A stretch of DNA of 64,000 nucleotides from NCBI RefSeq assembly GCF_000519185.1, contig NZ_JAFA01000016.1, positions 62,001-126,000 on the forward strand, read 5' to 3'. The notes beneath the pieces are model-generated. The model saw only the letters and a program-made list of their open reading frames with translations. It did not search any database and was not told the DNA's origin. This document shows positions 44,891 through 54,893 of the stretch, piece after piece. The stretch's first letter is position 1. Each line of letters begins with the position of its first letter. The DNA comes from Paraburkholderia nodosa DSM 21604 (GTDB taxonomy: Bacteria; Pseudomonadota; Gammaproteobacteria; Burkholderiales; Burkholderiaceae). The translations under genes were made by a program, and so were the position numbers.

Positions 44891-47800
44891 ATGCACACGG
44901 TAGTTCCTGGCTGGTTCGGCGTTTCGGCCGTCTGGTTCATCCCTCTGATCTGGCGTCTCGTCAAGTCCGTGCTGCCGGGCGGCGCGGGCCTGCGCGGCCC
45001 GGGCACGATCCGGCTCTGGCTCGGCTTCGTCGGCGTGCTCGTGGCGAGCTGCGCGCTCGAGGCGACGCTAATCGACATCGCCGGTTTCGACGCGCTCGGC
45101 CACGCGCTTTCGGGCGGGCTCGGCAAGCTCATCGGCCACGTGGCGGCACCGCTCGCGATGACGGCGCTCTTCCTCGTGAGCTTGCCGTGGCTGCTCGACT
45201 TCCATTGGCGCGAATTCCTCGCCTGGGCCGACATCTCGCTCGGGCTCGGACTGAACATCCGCGCCGCGCGTGAGACCGAAGACAGCCCGCGCCGCGAACG
45301 GCGCAGCCGCCGCGCCGCGGCCGAAGAGGGACTTCCCGCGCATAGCGCCGCCACCTTCAATCCGCCGATGCCTGGCGACAGCGCGCAACGCAAACGGCCG
45401 ACGATCTGGCGCCCGCCGGCGCGTGACGCGCGCGAGGGTCGCGATAACCCGCGCACAGCCGGCGCGATGGCCACAGGATTCGGCGCAGCGTCGGCCGCTG
45501 CCACCGCACAGGACGCGTTTGCGGATCCTGCGTCGTGGCGTGCCGAACCCGGCTTCCGTGGTCCCGCCGATCCCTCCGCGGCATGGGCGCGCACCGAGCC
45601 GACCGCGGCCGCCGACTGGCTGCGCGGCACGCGTGCGCCGGTGCAAACGCCGCCTGCGGGTGCGTCGCGGGCAGCGATGGAGGCGCCGCGCGCGCCGTTG
45701 CAGCCAGGCGCGCCGCTCGGCGACGCGCGCCGCCCGCCGGCGCGCGGTGCGAGCGCGGTGCAGGACGTGGCAGGTATGCATGGGGCGCAGGGCGTCCCTG
45801 CGCAGCCCAATGCGCCGTGGCGGGCAGAGACGACTCTCACGCGGCCGGCCATGGCCGCCGCGATGACGGGCGCGAGTGCGCGCACGGCTTCGGCTTCGGC
45901 TTCGGCGGCGGTGCACGGCGCGCCGCTCGCGGCCGGCGCCGCCGCAGCCGCGGCCGCCGCGCGCAGTGCCGCGTTCGGCACGATGCCGGCACCGCTCGAT
46001 CCGTTGACTTCGCCGTTCGCACAACCCGTCATGCCGCGCCGCACGGCACCGCCGCCCGCGGCGGGCAGCACGGCAGCACGCGCTGCGGCCGCCACGCCGC
46101 CGCGCGTCGCGAAGCCGCCGAAACCGTACGTCTGGCAGGGGCAGCCCGCGCGCGTGAACCCTCGCCCGCCCATGGGTGCGCCGCGCGCGGCGCCGTTCGG
46201 CTCGCATCTGGCAGAAACGCCGCCCGCGACGCCCGCCTACTCGCGCCCCGCGCCCACCAGCGCGCCGCAGGCGGAGGCGCCGCTCTCGATGAGCGTGCTC
46301 GAAACGTTGCGCTCGATCGAAGAGAACGCCGCACGCTGGACGACGCTCGCCGGCGCGAGCCTCGCACGCCGCACCCTGGACGAAGCGGGCGCGCTCACGG
46401 GCGAGGAACAAACGCACGGACAATTCCCGAGCGCATCGCCGGACCTCGCGACGGCGGCGCTGCCGGTGACGCTTTCGGGCGGGTCGCTGGAAACGACGTC
46501 CGCTCCGGTCACGCAGCTGGACGGTGGCTACGTTGCGTCAAACCCGGGTGTGCAATCGTTCGAGGAAGCGCACGCCGTACCGCAGCCGCACGACACGACG
46601 TCAGGCGTGACGCCAGCTACGCACTCTGCCCCCTACCCTGCTGCGGCTCAGAGCCCGGTATCGTCCGAGCCGAATCTGGTCAGCGCCGGCTATACGGCTG
46701 CGCCGACTGCCTGGCAATCGATGCCGGCCCACGCGGTCGAAGCCACGCAAAACGCCTCGAACGAGGCAACGCGCGTCGAACCTGTGCAAGCGGCGGCGGA
46801 GGAAGCCGCAACGCCTTCGCCGTGGCCAACGCTGGATCACGGCATGCCGTGGATCCTGCTCGACGACGAACCATCGGCCGCCGCCCCCGCCGAGACGCAC
46901 GCCGCCGAACCGTTCTTCACGTTCAGCCCATCGACGGTGCAGGAGCAGGCACCTGCGCCAGCCGTAGCGGTTTCTCCCGTTGTGGCAACCGCGCCAGCGC
47001 CAGCGCCCGTAGCGACGCAAACGCCGGTCGCAGCAAGCCCACAGACCGAGCAACCTGCTCCGGCCGAATCGCATGATGCGCACGAAGCACACGACCAGCT
47101 CGACACATCGGCCGCGTCGAACATCGTGCACTTCCCCCGCGTTGCCCGCGAGGCGCAACCCGACGCCGCCGCGACGCCTGCTCAGCACGTAGCGCCCGTT
47201 AGCGGGCAACCGCTCGAAGCAAGCACCCGCGCCGACGTAGTGGTCGATCCGGCGTCGACGGCGGCCCGCGACGAATCGGCGTACGGCACGTACGGCAGCA
47301 CGTTCGAAACCTCTGCGCGCGCGACGCCCGCACACGTCGCGCCGACGGTTGCGCATGCGGCTCCCGCGACGCCTTTCGACGCAGCGCCTTCGCCTGTGGC
47401 CGAGCAGAAGGCGAGCGAGTCTTTCGCGCCCGTCGCGCGGAGCGAATCCGCCGGCGTCGACGAGCACCCCGCGTCGATGGATGAAGCGCAAGGCGTTGCG
47501 AACGAAGCCGCCGAGGCCTTGCCGGCACCCGGCGCGCCGGCAACCCAGGCAACGGCTTTCGAGGCGACGCCCCTGCCCGCAGCGCAAGCGCCCGCACCCG
47601 CAGCAACGCCGCCGTGGATTGCCGAATCGCAGCCGGAAAGCCGTCCTGCAGTTGCCGAGGCCACGCTCACGCCGAATCCCGCGCAGCCCGCGACGTCGAT
47701 CGCCGCCCCGATTGCGGCGCCCTACCCCGCCATCGCGACCGAGCCGAGCGCCGCGAGCCCCGACTTCGAGTCCGTATCAGAAGCCATCGAAGCCCCCGAA

Positions 47801-49375
47801 GCGGTCGAAGCCCCCGAGCCCGCAGTCCAGCGCGCTCCCGTGCGCGGCCACGCGCCCACGTCCTTCGTGTTCGAGCCGCTAAGCGCATCGGCAGTCGAAC
47901 TGCCCGGGCTCGATCTGCTCGAGCGCGCATCGTCCGAGATCGAGCCTGTCTCCGAGCAGAAGCTCGCCGAAACGAGCCAGCTCATCGAGCAGCGTCTCCA
48001 GGAGTTCAAGGTCCCCGTGACGGTGGTCGGCGCCTCGGCGGGCCCGGTCATCACGCGCTTCGAAGTGGATCCCGCGCTCGGCGTGCGCGGCAGCCAGATC
48101 GTCGGCCTCATGAAGGATCTCTCGCGCGGCCTCGGCCTCACGTCGATCCGCGTGGTCGAAACGATCCCCGGCAAGACCTGCATGGGCCTCGAACTGCCGA
48201 ACGCCCGCCGCCAGATGATCCGCCTCTCAGAGATCCTCGAATCGGCGCCGTACCATCGCTCTCAGTCGAAGCTCACGATCGCGATGGGCAAGGACATCGT
48301 CGGCCATCCGATCGTCACCGATCTCGCCAAGGCGCCGCACATGCTCGTGGCGGGCACGACCGGTTCGGGCAAGTCGGTCGCGATCAACGCGATGATCCTG
48401 TCGCTGCTCTACAAGGCGACGCCCGAGGACGTGCGGCTCATCATGATCGATCCGAAGATGCTCGAGCTTTCCGTGTACGAAGGCATTCCGCATCTGCTCG
48501 CGCCGGTCGTGACCGACATGAAGCTCGCCGCCAACGCGCTCAACTGGTGCGTGGGCGAAATGGAGAAGCGCTACCGGCTGATGTCGGCGGTGGGCGTGCG
48601 CAATCTCGCGGGCTTCAACCAGAAGATCCGCGATGCCGAAGCCCAGGAAAAGAAGATCGGCAACCCGTTCTCGCTCACGCCGGAAGCCCCCGAGCCGCTC
48701 TCGCCGCTGCCGATGATCGTGGTCGTGATCGACGAACTCGCCGACCTCATGATGGTCGCGGGCAAGAAGATCGAAGAATTGATCGCGCGTCTCGCCCAGA
48801 AGGCGCGCGCCGCCGGCATCCACCTGATTCTCGCGACCCAGCGTCCTTCGGTGGACGTCATCACGGGTCTCATCAAGGCGAATATTCCGACGCGGGTGGC
48901 TTTCCAGGTGTCGTCGAAGATCGACTCGCGCACGATTCTCGACCAGATGGGCGCCGAGTCGCTGCTCGGCCAGGGCGACATGCTGTTCCTGCCGCCGGGC
49001 ACGGGCTATCCGCAGCGCGTGCACGGCGCGTTCGTCGCCGACGAGGAAGTGCACGCGGTCGTGGAGTATCTGAAGCAGTTCGGCGAGCCCGAATACGTCG
49101 AAGGCATACTCGACGGCCCGGCTGCCGAAGGCGCGCCGCAGGACCTGTTCGGCGACTCGCCCGACGCCGAAGCCGACCCGCTCTACGACGAGGCGGTCTC
49201 GTTCGTCGTGCGCACGCGGCGCGCGTCGATCTCATCGGTGCAGCGGCAACTGCGCATCGGCTACAACCGCGCCGCGCGTCTGGTCGAACAGATGGAAACG
49301 GCGGGACTCGTTTCGCCGATGGGCATCAACGGCAGCCGCGAAGTGCTCGCGCCCGGCGGCGGCCAGGGCGAGTAA
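44891..49375 (+). CDS. ftsK: FtsK/SpoIIIE DNA translocase with very long linker
   Basis: 1494 residues from the ATG at 44891; in-frame ATG 44822 and TTG 44765 are alternatives, and no start has a good ribosome site. Only about three membrane segments are seen (AVWFIPLIWRLVKSVL, IRLWLGFVGVLVASCALEA, LAMTALFLVSLPWLL); the family's first helix seems absent. A linker of about 870 Ala/Pro/Thr/Glu-rich residues follows. The motor has Walker A AGTTGSGKSVAINAM (about 1155), Walker B MIVVVIDELADLMM, and a C-terminal gamma winged helix (RRASISSVQRQLRIGYNRAA). It pumps chromosome DNA to the dif site during septation. Confidence 0.92.
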   Translation: MHTVVPGWFGVSAVWFIPLIWRLVKSVLPGGAGLRGPGTIRLWLGFVGVLVASCALEATLIDIAGFDALGHALSGGLGKLIGHVAAPLAMTALFLVSLPWLLDFHWREFLAWADISLGLGLNIRAARETEDSPRRERRSRRAAAEEGLPAHSAATFNPPMPGDSAQRKRPTIWRPPARDAREGRDNPRTAGAMATGFGAASAAATAQDAFADPASWRAEPGFRGPADPSAAWARTEPTAAADWLRGTRAPVQTPPAGASRAAMEAPRAPLQPGAPLGDARRPPARGASAVQDVAGMHGAQGVPAQPNAPWRAETTLTRPAMAAAMTGASARTASASASAAVHGAPLAAGAAAAAAAARSAAFGTMPAPLDPLTSPFAQPVMPRRTAPPPAAGSTAARAAAATPPRVAKPPKPYVWQGQPARVNPRPPMGAPRAAPFGSHLAETPPATPAYSRPAPTSAPQAEAPLSMSVLETLRSIEENAARWTTLAGASLARRTLDEAGALTGEEQTHGQFPSASPDLATAALPVTLSGGSLETTSAPVTQLDGGYVASNPGVQSFEEAHAVPQPHDTTSGVTPATHSAPYPAAAQSPVSSEPNLVSAGYTAAPTAWQSMPAHAVEATQNASNEATRVEPVQAAAEEAATPSPWPTLDHGMPWILLDDEPSAAAPAETHAAEPFFTFSPSTVQEQAPAPAVAVSPVVATAPAPAPVATQTPVAASPQTEQPAPAESHDAHEAHDQLDTSAASNIVHFPRVAREAQPDAAATPAQHVAPVSGQPLEASTRADVVVDPASTAARDESAYGTYGSTFETSARATPAHVAPTVAHAAPATPFDAAPSPVAEQKASESFAPVARSESAGVDEHPASMDEAQGVANEAAEALPAPGAPATQATAFEATPLPAAQAPAPAATPPWIAESQPESRPAVAEATLTPNPAQPATSIAAPIAAPYPAIATEPSAASPDFESVSEAIEAPEAVEAPEPAVQRAPVRGHAPTSFVFEPLSASAVELPGLDLLERASSEIEPVSEQKLAETSQLIEQRLQEFKVPVTVVGASAGPVITRFEVDPALGVRGSQIVGLMKDLSRGLGLTSIRVVETIPGKTCMGLELPNARRQMIRLSEILESAPYHRSQSKLTIAMGKDIVGHPIVTDLAKAPHMLVAGTTGSGKSVAINAMILSLLYKATPEDVRLIMIDPKMLELSVYEGIPHLLAPVVTDMKLAANALNWCVGEMEKRYRLMSAVGVRNLAGFNQKIRDAEAQEKKIGNPFSLTPEAPEPLSPLPMIVVVIDELADLMMVAGKKIEELIARLAQKARAAGIHLILATQRPSVDVITGLIKANIPTRVAFQVSSKIDSRTILDQMGAESLLGQGDMLFLPPGTGYPQRVHGAFVADEEVHAVVEYLKQFGEPEYVEGILDGPAAEGAPQDLFGDSPDAEADPLYDEAVSFVVRTRRASISSVQRQLRIGYNRAARLVEQMETAGLVSPMGINGSREVLAPGGGQGE

Positions 49376-49377
49376 GG

Positions 49378-49402
49378 AAGAAGGCGCGCCTCGCGCCTTC
49401 TT
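49378..49402. terminator. Bidirectional hairpin terminator between ftsK and the lactonase gene
   Basis: AAGAAGGCGCG (49378-49388) pairs with CGCGCCTTCTT (49392-49402) around three bases. Both arms end in short T/A-rich stretches, fitting the convergent genes. Confidence 0.7.
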
Positions 49403-49429
49403 GCGTCATCTCGAGACGCTATGGCTCGA

Positions 49430-50728
49430 CTATTGCGCGACGAACTTGAAATCGACCGGCGAGCCGATGTCGATGCGCTTCGGGTTCGGCTCGAGCAAAC
49501 CCGTCTGCTGATCGCGGCGGAACACGTAGGCGGTATCGCTGTTCTGGTTGCCGACGATGAGCCACTGCCCGGTCGGATCGATCGCGAACTCGCGCGGCGA
49601 CTTGCCGAGGCTCGACTGGCGCCCCACGCGCTTGAGCTTGCCGCTCTCGCCATCGACGGCAAAGATCGAAATATCGTTGGCGTCGCCGCGATTGGAAACG
49701 TAGAGGAACTTGCCGTCCGGCGACAGATGGAGCGCCGCCGCGCCCTGCGTTCCCTTGAAGCCCGGCTCCGCGAGCTTCTCCACTTGTTCCAGCTTCATGT
49801 GGCCGTCGTGATACGCAAACACCGTCACGGTGGCGGCCAGTTCGCTCGTGAGATACGCGTGACGGCCGTCATTGCCGAAGATCAGGTGGCGCGGACCACT
49901 GCCTGACTTCACATCGGTATAACGCCACTCAGTGGGGCTCACCAGGCCGCGGCTGCCGTCCGGCGAATAGAGATACGTCCAGAGCTTGTCGGTGCCGAGA
50001 TCCTGGGTGAAGAGATAGTGCCCATCCGGCGAAAACACCGTCGAATGCACGTGCGCGTTGTCCTGACGCCCCTTCACGGGGCCGCCGCCCTCGTGGTGCA
50101 CGGTGAGCACGGACTCGCCCAGCTTGCCGTCTTGCTGCACGGGCAGGACTGCGAAGCTACCGCCCGGGTCGGCGGCGACCGAGTAGTTCGCCACGAAGAG
50201 ATAGCGGCCGTCCGGCGAGAGGCTCAGATAGCACGGATCGTTGCCCTGCGCCGACACCTTGTTGAGAAACGTGAGCTGACCGCTTGCGGCATCGAAGCCG
50301 AACGCGCTCACGTCGCCGCGCAGACTGGCGGGACCGTTGTCGCCCGGCAGCTCGTTCACCGCGTAGACGAAGCGGTTGTCCTTGCTCACCACGAGAAACG
50401 AAGGGTTCACCGTCTTCGCCACGCTGACCGGCTCCATATCGCCCGTCTGCGTATCGAAGTGGTAGACGTAGAGGCCCTCGCTCTTGCCGCCCGTATAGGT
50501 GCCGACGATCAGGTTGTAGACACCGCCCGCGGATGCGGTCGTGGATGCGGATTGCGCGAACGCATGCGTCGCGGCGACGGAAGCCATGATGACAACACCT
50601 TTGACGAACTGGGTGAGGAGATGCGCGGGGCGGCGCTCAGTGCGGCGCGATCGGGACAGGCTACCTGAATCGGCAGATGAGCGGGAGGGCACAGGCACGG
50701 CGTTTGCGGCGGCACGGCGAAGGAACAT
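49430..50728 (-). CDS. Exported lactonase-family seven-bladed beta-propeller protein
   Basis: 432 residues. The start at 50728 follows a strong AAGGAGG. A basic N-terminal region ends in a hydrophobic signal (FVKGVVIMASVAATHAFAQ). The rest is a lactonase/YbhE-type propeller with repeated SPDGRYLFVANYS, SPDGHYLFTQDLG and SPDGKFLYVSNRG blades, and HVHSTVFSPDG and GPRHLIF family motifs. Cytoplasmic homologues hydrolyse 6-phosphogluconolactone; an exported one more likely acts on another lactone or has a structural role. Confidence 0.85.
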   Translation of the reverse strand: MFLRRAAANAVPVPSRSSADSGSLSRSRRTERRPAHLLTQFVKGVVIMASVAATHAFAQSASTTASAGGVYNLIVGTYTGGKSEGLYVYHFDTQTGDMEPVSVAKTVNPSFLVVSKDNRFVYAVNELPGDNGPASLRGDVSAFGFDAASGQLTFLNKVSAQGNDPCYLSLSPDGRYLFVANYSVAADPGGSFAVLPVQQDGKLGESVLTVHHEGGGPVKGRQDNAHVHSTVFSPDGHYLFTQDLGTDKLWTYLYSPDGSRGLVSPTEWRYTDVKSGSGPRHLIFGNDGRHAYLTSELAATVTVFAYHDGHMKLEQVEKLAEPGFKGTQGAAALHLSPDGKFLYVSNRGDANDISIFAVDGESGKLKRVGRQSSLGKSPREFAIDPTGQWLIVGNQNSDTAYVFRRDQQTGLLEPNPKRIDIGSPVDFKFVAQ

Positions 50729-50960
50729 GTCGACCTCCTTTTTCTTGTCGATGCAGGGGAGCGGGTCGGCCCTCGTCGCAATGCCGACCGTATTCGTCTC
50801 GCTTTCGTCTGATACATGGGACACCGGCCCAGTATAAGAGAGGTCGCGAGCGCCCGCCCCGCAAGCGCGCAGCGACGAGTCCAGGCCAAAGTCGAAGCAA
50901 CAACGAGCAACAAAGGCATCTACGCAAAGGTTCGAAACCCGCCGCAACCAGGGAGCCGTC

Positions 50961-51110
50961 ATGAACATTCACGTCGCCATCGGGCCGCTCGTCGCGCTCA
51001 TCGCAGGCATTCTGATTCTCGCCGTGCCGCGTCTGCTCAATTACATCGTCGCGCTGTACCTGATCATCATCGGGGTCATCGGGCTTTTCGGCGTGGGCGG
51101 CCATCTGTGA
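50961..51110 (+). CDS. DUF3096 small membrane protein
   Basis: 49 residues, MNIHVAIGPLVALIAGILIL then AVPRLLNYIVALYLIIIGVI and a GLFGVGGHL end: two hydrophobic hairpin helices, the DUF3096 pattern. GGGAG precedes the ATG. Function unknown. It lies between the lactonase (divergent) and the GH15 gene (176 bases downstream, same strand). Confidence 0.85.
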   Translation: MNIHVAIGPLVALIAGILILAVPRLLNYIVALYLIIIGVIGLFGVGGHL

Positions 51111-51139
51111 CCCGTTCAGGTCACGCTCGACGGCGTTTG

Positions 51140-51145
51140 TTGACA
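51140..51145 (+). promoter_or_regulatory. Candidate -35 for the GH15 gene
   Basis: A perfect TTGACA stands about 140 bases before the GH15 start. The matching -10 is unclear; GAGTAT/TATTTG around 51156-51164 is too close for ideal spacing. Confidence 0.3.
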
Positions 51146-51286
51146 CAGGCGAGATGAGTATTTGCGCGTGCTGGCGCGCAAAACGCATTGCGCTGGCGGC
51201 CCCGCTGCCACTACTCTTGTGCGTGCATGCCGCGCCGCTGCGGCAAGCGGCTTTCGTTTTCGAGCAACGCTGTCAATCTGCTTACT

Positions 51287-53149
51287 ATGCCCGCACCCAT
51301 TGAAGACTACGCATTGATCGGCGACGGCCATACGGCCGCGCTCGTTTCCCGCACCGGATCCATCGACTGGCTCTGCTGGCCGCGCTTCGACTCCGGCGCC
51401 TGCTTCGCCGCCCTCCTCGGCACCGAGGAAAACGGCCGCTGGCTCATCGCGCCCGCGCAGCCCGAAGATGGCGCGAAAGTCGAGATCAAGACCACGCGCC
51501 GTTATCGCGGCGACACGCTGATCCTCGAAACCGACTTCGAAACGCCCGATGGCGCCGTGACGCTGATCGACTTCATGCCGCCCGGCAACGGCTGGTCCGA
51601 ACTCGTGCGCATCGTCGTGGGCCGGCGCGGCACCGTGCGCATGGAAAGCCAGCTCGTGCTGCGCTTCGACTACGGCTTTTCGGTGCCGTGGGTGAGCCGC
51701 CTCACCTACGAGAGCGGCATCAAGGCCACGGTGGGCCCGGACACGGTCGTGCTGCGCACGCCCGTGGACCTCCAGGGCGAAAACATGCACACGGTGGCAC
51801 AGTTTGACGTGAAGGAAGGCGAACGCGTGCCGTTCTCGCTTTCGTATGCGGCCTCGCACTTGCGTCTGCCGCCGCCGCGCGACCCGTTCACGGCGCTTGC
51901 GCGCACGGAGAACTTCTGGACCGAATGGGCCTCGCGCAGCACCGTGGAAGGCCGCTGGGCCGAACCCATCCGCCGCTCGCTCATCACGCTCAAGGCGCTG
52001 GCCTACGAGCCCACCGGCGGCATCGTCGCGGCGCCCACCACGTCGCTGCCCGAACAGCTGGGCGGCACGCGCAACTGGGACTACCGCTACTGCTGGCTGC
52101 GCGACGCGACCATCACGCTCCTCGCGATGATGCGCGGCGGCTACTACGACGAGGCGCGAGCCTGGCGCGCCTGGCTGGGCCGTGTGATGGCAGGCTCGCC
52201 CTCGCAGTTGCAGATCATGTACGGGCTCGCCGGCGAGCGCCGGCTGCCCGAATTCGAACTCGACTGGCTGCCCGGCTACGAAGGCGCGAAACCGGTGCGC
52301 GTGGGCAACAATGCGGTCGGCCAGCTGCAGCTCGACGTGTACGGCGAAGTGATGAACGCGCTGCACCTCGCGCGCGTGGGCGGCTTGCAGGCCGACGACA
52401 CCGCATGGTCGATCCAGTGCGCGATGCTCGAACACCTGGAAACGATCTGGACCAAGCCCGACGAGGGCATCTGGGAAACGCGCGGCGGCCGCCAGCATTT
52501 CACGTTCTCGAAGGTGATGGCGTGGGTCGCCTTCGACCGCGCGATCAAGTCGGCGGAGAAATTCGAGCTGCCCGGGCCGCTCGATCACTGGCGCGAACTG
52601 CGCTCGACGATCCACGCGACCATTTGCGAGCGCAGCTTCAACAAGGATCTGAATTCCTTCACGCAGATCTACGGCGGCACCGATCTCGACGCGAGCCTGC
52701 TGCTGATGCCGCTGGTCGGCTTCCTGCCCGCGGCAGATCCGCGTATCGCCGGTACCGTCGCGGCGATCGAGCGCGATCTCATGTGTGAAGGTTTTGTGAT
52801 GCGCTACCGCACCACCGAATTCAACGATGGACTGCCGCCGGGCGAAGGCACCTTCCTTGCGTGCAGCTTCTGGATGGTCGACAACCTGGCCCTGCAAGGC
52901 CGCATGGACGACGCACGCCGCATGTACGAGCGCCTGCTTTCGCTCGCCAACGACGTGGGATTGCTCGCCGAGGAATATGACCCCATTGCGGGGCGCCTGG
53001 TCGGCAATTTCCCGCAGGCGTTCTCGCATGTGGCGCTCGTGCATACGGGCCTGAACCTCATGCGGCACGAACAGGAAATGGCGAAGGAAACGGGACATCC
53101 CGCGGTCGACGGCGCGTCGGCCGAGCCGGCTGTTGTATCCGCATCGTGA
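51287..53149 (+). CDS. Glycoside hydrolase family 15 (glucoamylase/trehalase-like)
   Basis: 620 residues with no signal peptide. The N-terminal domain opens IEDYALIGDGHTAALVSRTG and SIDWLCWPRFDSGACFA. The (alpha/alpha)6 domain contains NWDYRYCWLRDATITLLAM, the acid Glu in DWLPGYEGAKPVRVGN and the base Glu in EEYDPIAGRLVGNFPQAFSH. Cytoplasmic GH15 proteins of this type act on trehalose or short alpha-glucans. The ATG at 51287 is chosen from family alignment. Confidence 0.9.
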   Translation: MPAPIEDYALIGDGHTAALVSRTGSIDWLCWPRFDSGACFAALLGTEENGRWLIAPAQPEDGAKVEIKTTRRYRGDTLILETDFETPDGAVTLIDFMPPGNGWSELVRIVVGRRGTVRMESQLVLRFDYGFSVPWVSRLTYESGIKATVGPDTVVLRTPVDLQGENMHTVAQFDVKEGERVPFSLSYAASHLRLPPPRDPFTALARTENFWTEWASRSTVEGRWAEPIRRSLITLKALAYEPTGGIVAAPTTSLPEQLGGTRNWDYRYCWLRDATITLLAMMRGGYYDEARAWRAWLGRVMAGSPSQLQIMYGLAGERRLPEFELDWLPGYEGAKPVRVGNNAVGQLQLDVYGEVMNALHLARVGGLQADDTAWSIQCAMLEHLETIWTKPDEGIWETRGGRQHFTFSKVMAWVAFDRAIKSAEKFELPGPLDHWRELRSTIHATICERSFNKDLNSFTQIYGGTDLDASLLLMPLVGFLPAADPRIAGTVAAIERDLMCEGFVMRYRTTEFNDGLPPGEGTFLACSFWMVDNLALQGRMDDARRMYERLLSLANDVGLLAEEYDPIAGRLVGNFPQAFSHVALVHTGLNLMRHEQEMAKETGHPAVDGASAEPAVVSAS

Positions 53150-53454
53150 ATGTTCGAAAGCGCCTGGACGTTTTCGCGGGCTGGGGTACACTAGGGATGC
53201 TGCGTTGCACAACAGCCGGACGGCACAATGCCGTCCGCGCCGCCTGGCAACGGGGCGAAACGCGTGTGCCGCCTTGCAGCGCGCTTGCAGTCACGAGCTG
53301 CGAACGCATGCGGGTGTGCCCGCGCTAAAGCCCTCCGGGCGGCGGCCGATAAACAACCTGACTGACCGACCAACCTTGCCGGCCCGCATCTGCTCCGCGC
53401 CTCATCCGCGCGCGACCTGGGTGCGAACCGCTCCTTGAAGAAGCCGGAGCGCCC
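53150..53454. other. Intergenic region upstream of phaZ
   Basis: No gene seen in 305 bases. TGGACG, 16 bases, TACACT close to 53165-53195 forms a candidate promoter for phaZ, followed by an 8-bp hairpin (GGACGGCA/TGCCGTCC) in the leader. Confidence 0.4.
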
Positions 53455-54762
53455 ATGCTCTATCAAATCCGTGAATTCCAGCGCGCGTTGCTCAGCCCGC
53501 TGACCGCCTGGGCCCAGGCCGCCTCGAAATCGTTCTCGAATCCGACGAGCCCGTTTTCACTCGTGCCAGGCGCCACGCGCTTCGCCGCAGGCTACGAACT
53601 GCTCTATCGCCTTGGCAAGGACTACGAGAAGCCCGAGTTCAACCTTCGCCAGATCGTGAAGGACGGCTTCAATATTCCGATCGTCGAGCAGACCATCATC
53701 GAGAAGCCGTTTTGCCGCCTGCTGCGCTTCAAGCGCTACGCCGACGACACCGGCGCCGTGGCCGCGCTCAAGGACGAGCCTGCCGTGCTCGTGTGCGCGC
53801 CGCTCTCGGGCCACCACGCCACGCTCCTGCGCGATACCGTGCGCACGCTGCTGCAGGACCACAAGGTGTACATCACCGACTGGGTCGACGCGCGCATGGT
53901 GCCGCTCGAAGCCGGTCCGTTCCATCTCGACGACTACGTTGCGTATATCCAGGAATTCATCCGCCATATCGGCGCGAAGAATCTGCACGTGCTGTCGGTT
54001 TGCCAGCCTACGGTGCCCGTGCTCGCGGCCATCTCGCTGATGGCGAGCCGCGGCGAGGACACTCCGCTCACGATGACGATGATGGGCGGCCCGATCGACG
54101 CGCGCCGCAGCCCCACCGCCGTCAACTCGCTCGCCACCGAACATTCGCTCGACTGGTTTGCGAACAACGTGATCCACCCCGTGCCGGCGAACTATCCGGG
54201 CGAAGGGCGCGAGGTATATCCTGGCTTCCTGCAGCACGCGGGTTTCGTCGCGATGAATCCGGGCCGTCACACTACCGCGCACTGGGACTTCTACAAGAGC
54301 CTGCTGCGCGGCGACGAAGAGGACGCCGAAGCACATCGCCAGTTCTACGACGAATACAATGCGGTGCTCGACATGGCCGCCGAGTATTACCTCGAAACCA
54401 TCCGCACCGTGTTTCAGGATTTCAGCCTCGCTGAAGGCACGTGGGACGTGGCCGGCGAGCGTGTGCGTCCGCAGGACATTCGCGACACGGCGCTCTTCAC
54501 GATCGAAGGCGAACTCGACGACATTTCGGGCGCGGGTCAGACGCGCGCCGCGCACGATCTGTGCACGGGCATTGCCGAGGCGAACAAGCATCATCTGACT
54601 GCCGAGAAATGCGGCCACTACGGCATCTTCTCGGGCCGCCGCTGGCGCACGATCATCTACCCGCAACTGCGCGACTTCATCCGCCAGCACCAGCAGGCCG
54701 CCGGCCACGCGAGCAAGGAAACGCCTGCCCGCGGCCGCTCCGCTCAGGACGCTGTCGCCTGA
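53455..54762 (+). CDS. phaZ: Intracellular polyhydroxybutyrate depolymerase
   Basis: 435 residues starting MLYQIREFQRALLSPLTAWA. It has a Cys nucleophile in LHVLSVCQPTVPVLAAI, as in the Ralstonia intracellular depolymerase, a candidate triad Asp in TIEGELDDISGAGQT, and His in EKCGHYGIFSGRRW. No signal peptide, fitting action on storage granules. It breaks native PHB to release hydroxybutyrate units. Convergent with a TetR gene. Confidence 0.94.
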   Translation: MLYQIREFQRALLSPLTAWAQAASKSFSNPTSPFSLVPGATRFAAGYELLYRLGKDYEKPEFNLRQIVKDGFNIPIVEQTIIEKPFCRLLRFKRYADDTGAVAALKDEPAVLVCAPLSGHHATLLRDTVRTLLQDHKVYITDWVDARMVPLEAGPFHLDDYVAYIQEFIRHIGAKNLHVLSVCQPTVPVLAAISLMASRGEDTPLTMTMMGGPIDARRSPTAVNSLATEHSLDWFANNVIHPVPANYPGEGREVYPGFLQHAGFVAMNPGRHTTAHWDFYKSLLRGDEEDAEAHRQFYDEYNAVLDMAAEYYLETIRTVFQDFSLAEGTWDVAGERVRPQDIRDTALFTIEGELDDISGAGQTRAAHDLCTGIAEANKHHLTAEKCGHYGIFSGRRWRTIIYPQLRDFIRQHQQAAGHASKETPARGRSAQDAVA

Positions 54763-54813
54763 CGAAGGCTTGCGCTTCACTCGAGCGCATGCAGTCCATG
54801 CCAGCAGCAAAAT

Positions 54814-54841
54814 CCGCGCGCCGTCCCAGGACGGCGCGCGG
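54814..54841. terminator. GC-rich inverted repeat between phaZ and the TetR gene
   Basis: A 13-bp inverted repeat (54814-54826 with 54829-54841) with almost no loop, followed by CGTTTG on the plus strand. Likely terminator for convergent transcripts despite the weak T run. Confidence 0.5.
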
Positions 54842-54893
54842 CGTTTGTGGAGCGTGAAACGATCTTGCGCGTTCTCCGCGTGCGACTCGTGCG

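Noticed and set aside
44728..45273. A plus-strand frame overlapping the ftsK start, considered as a frameshifted first FtsK helix
   Set aside because: Its translation has no hydrophobic segment like the missing FtsK helix and overlaps the real membrane domain in another frame.
44707..46423. Minus-strand frames of 488 and 451 codons opposite the ftsK linker
   Set aside because: They reflect the low-complexity Ala/Pro linker read backwards; no ribosome site or domain.
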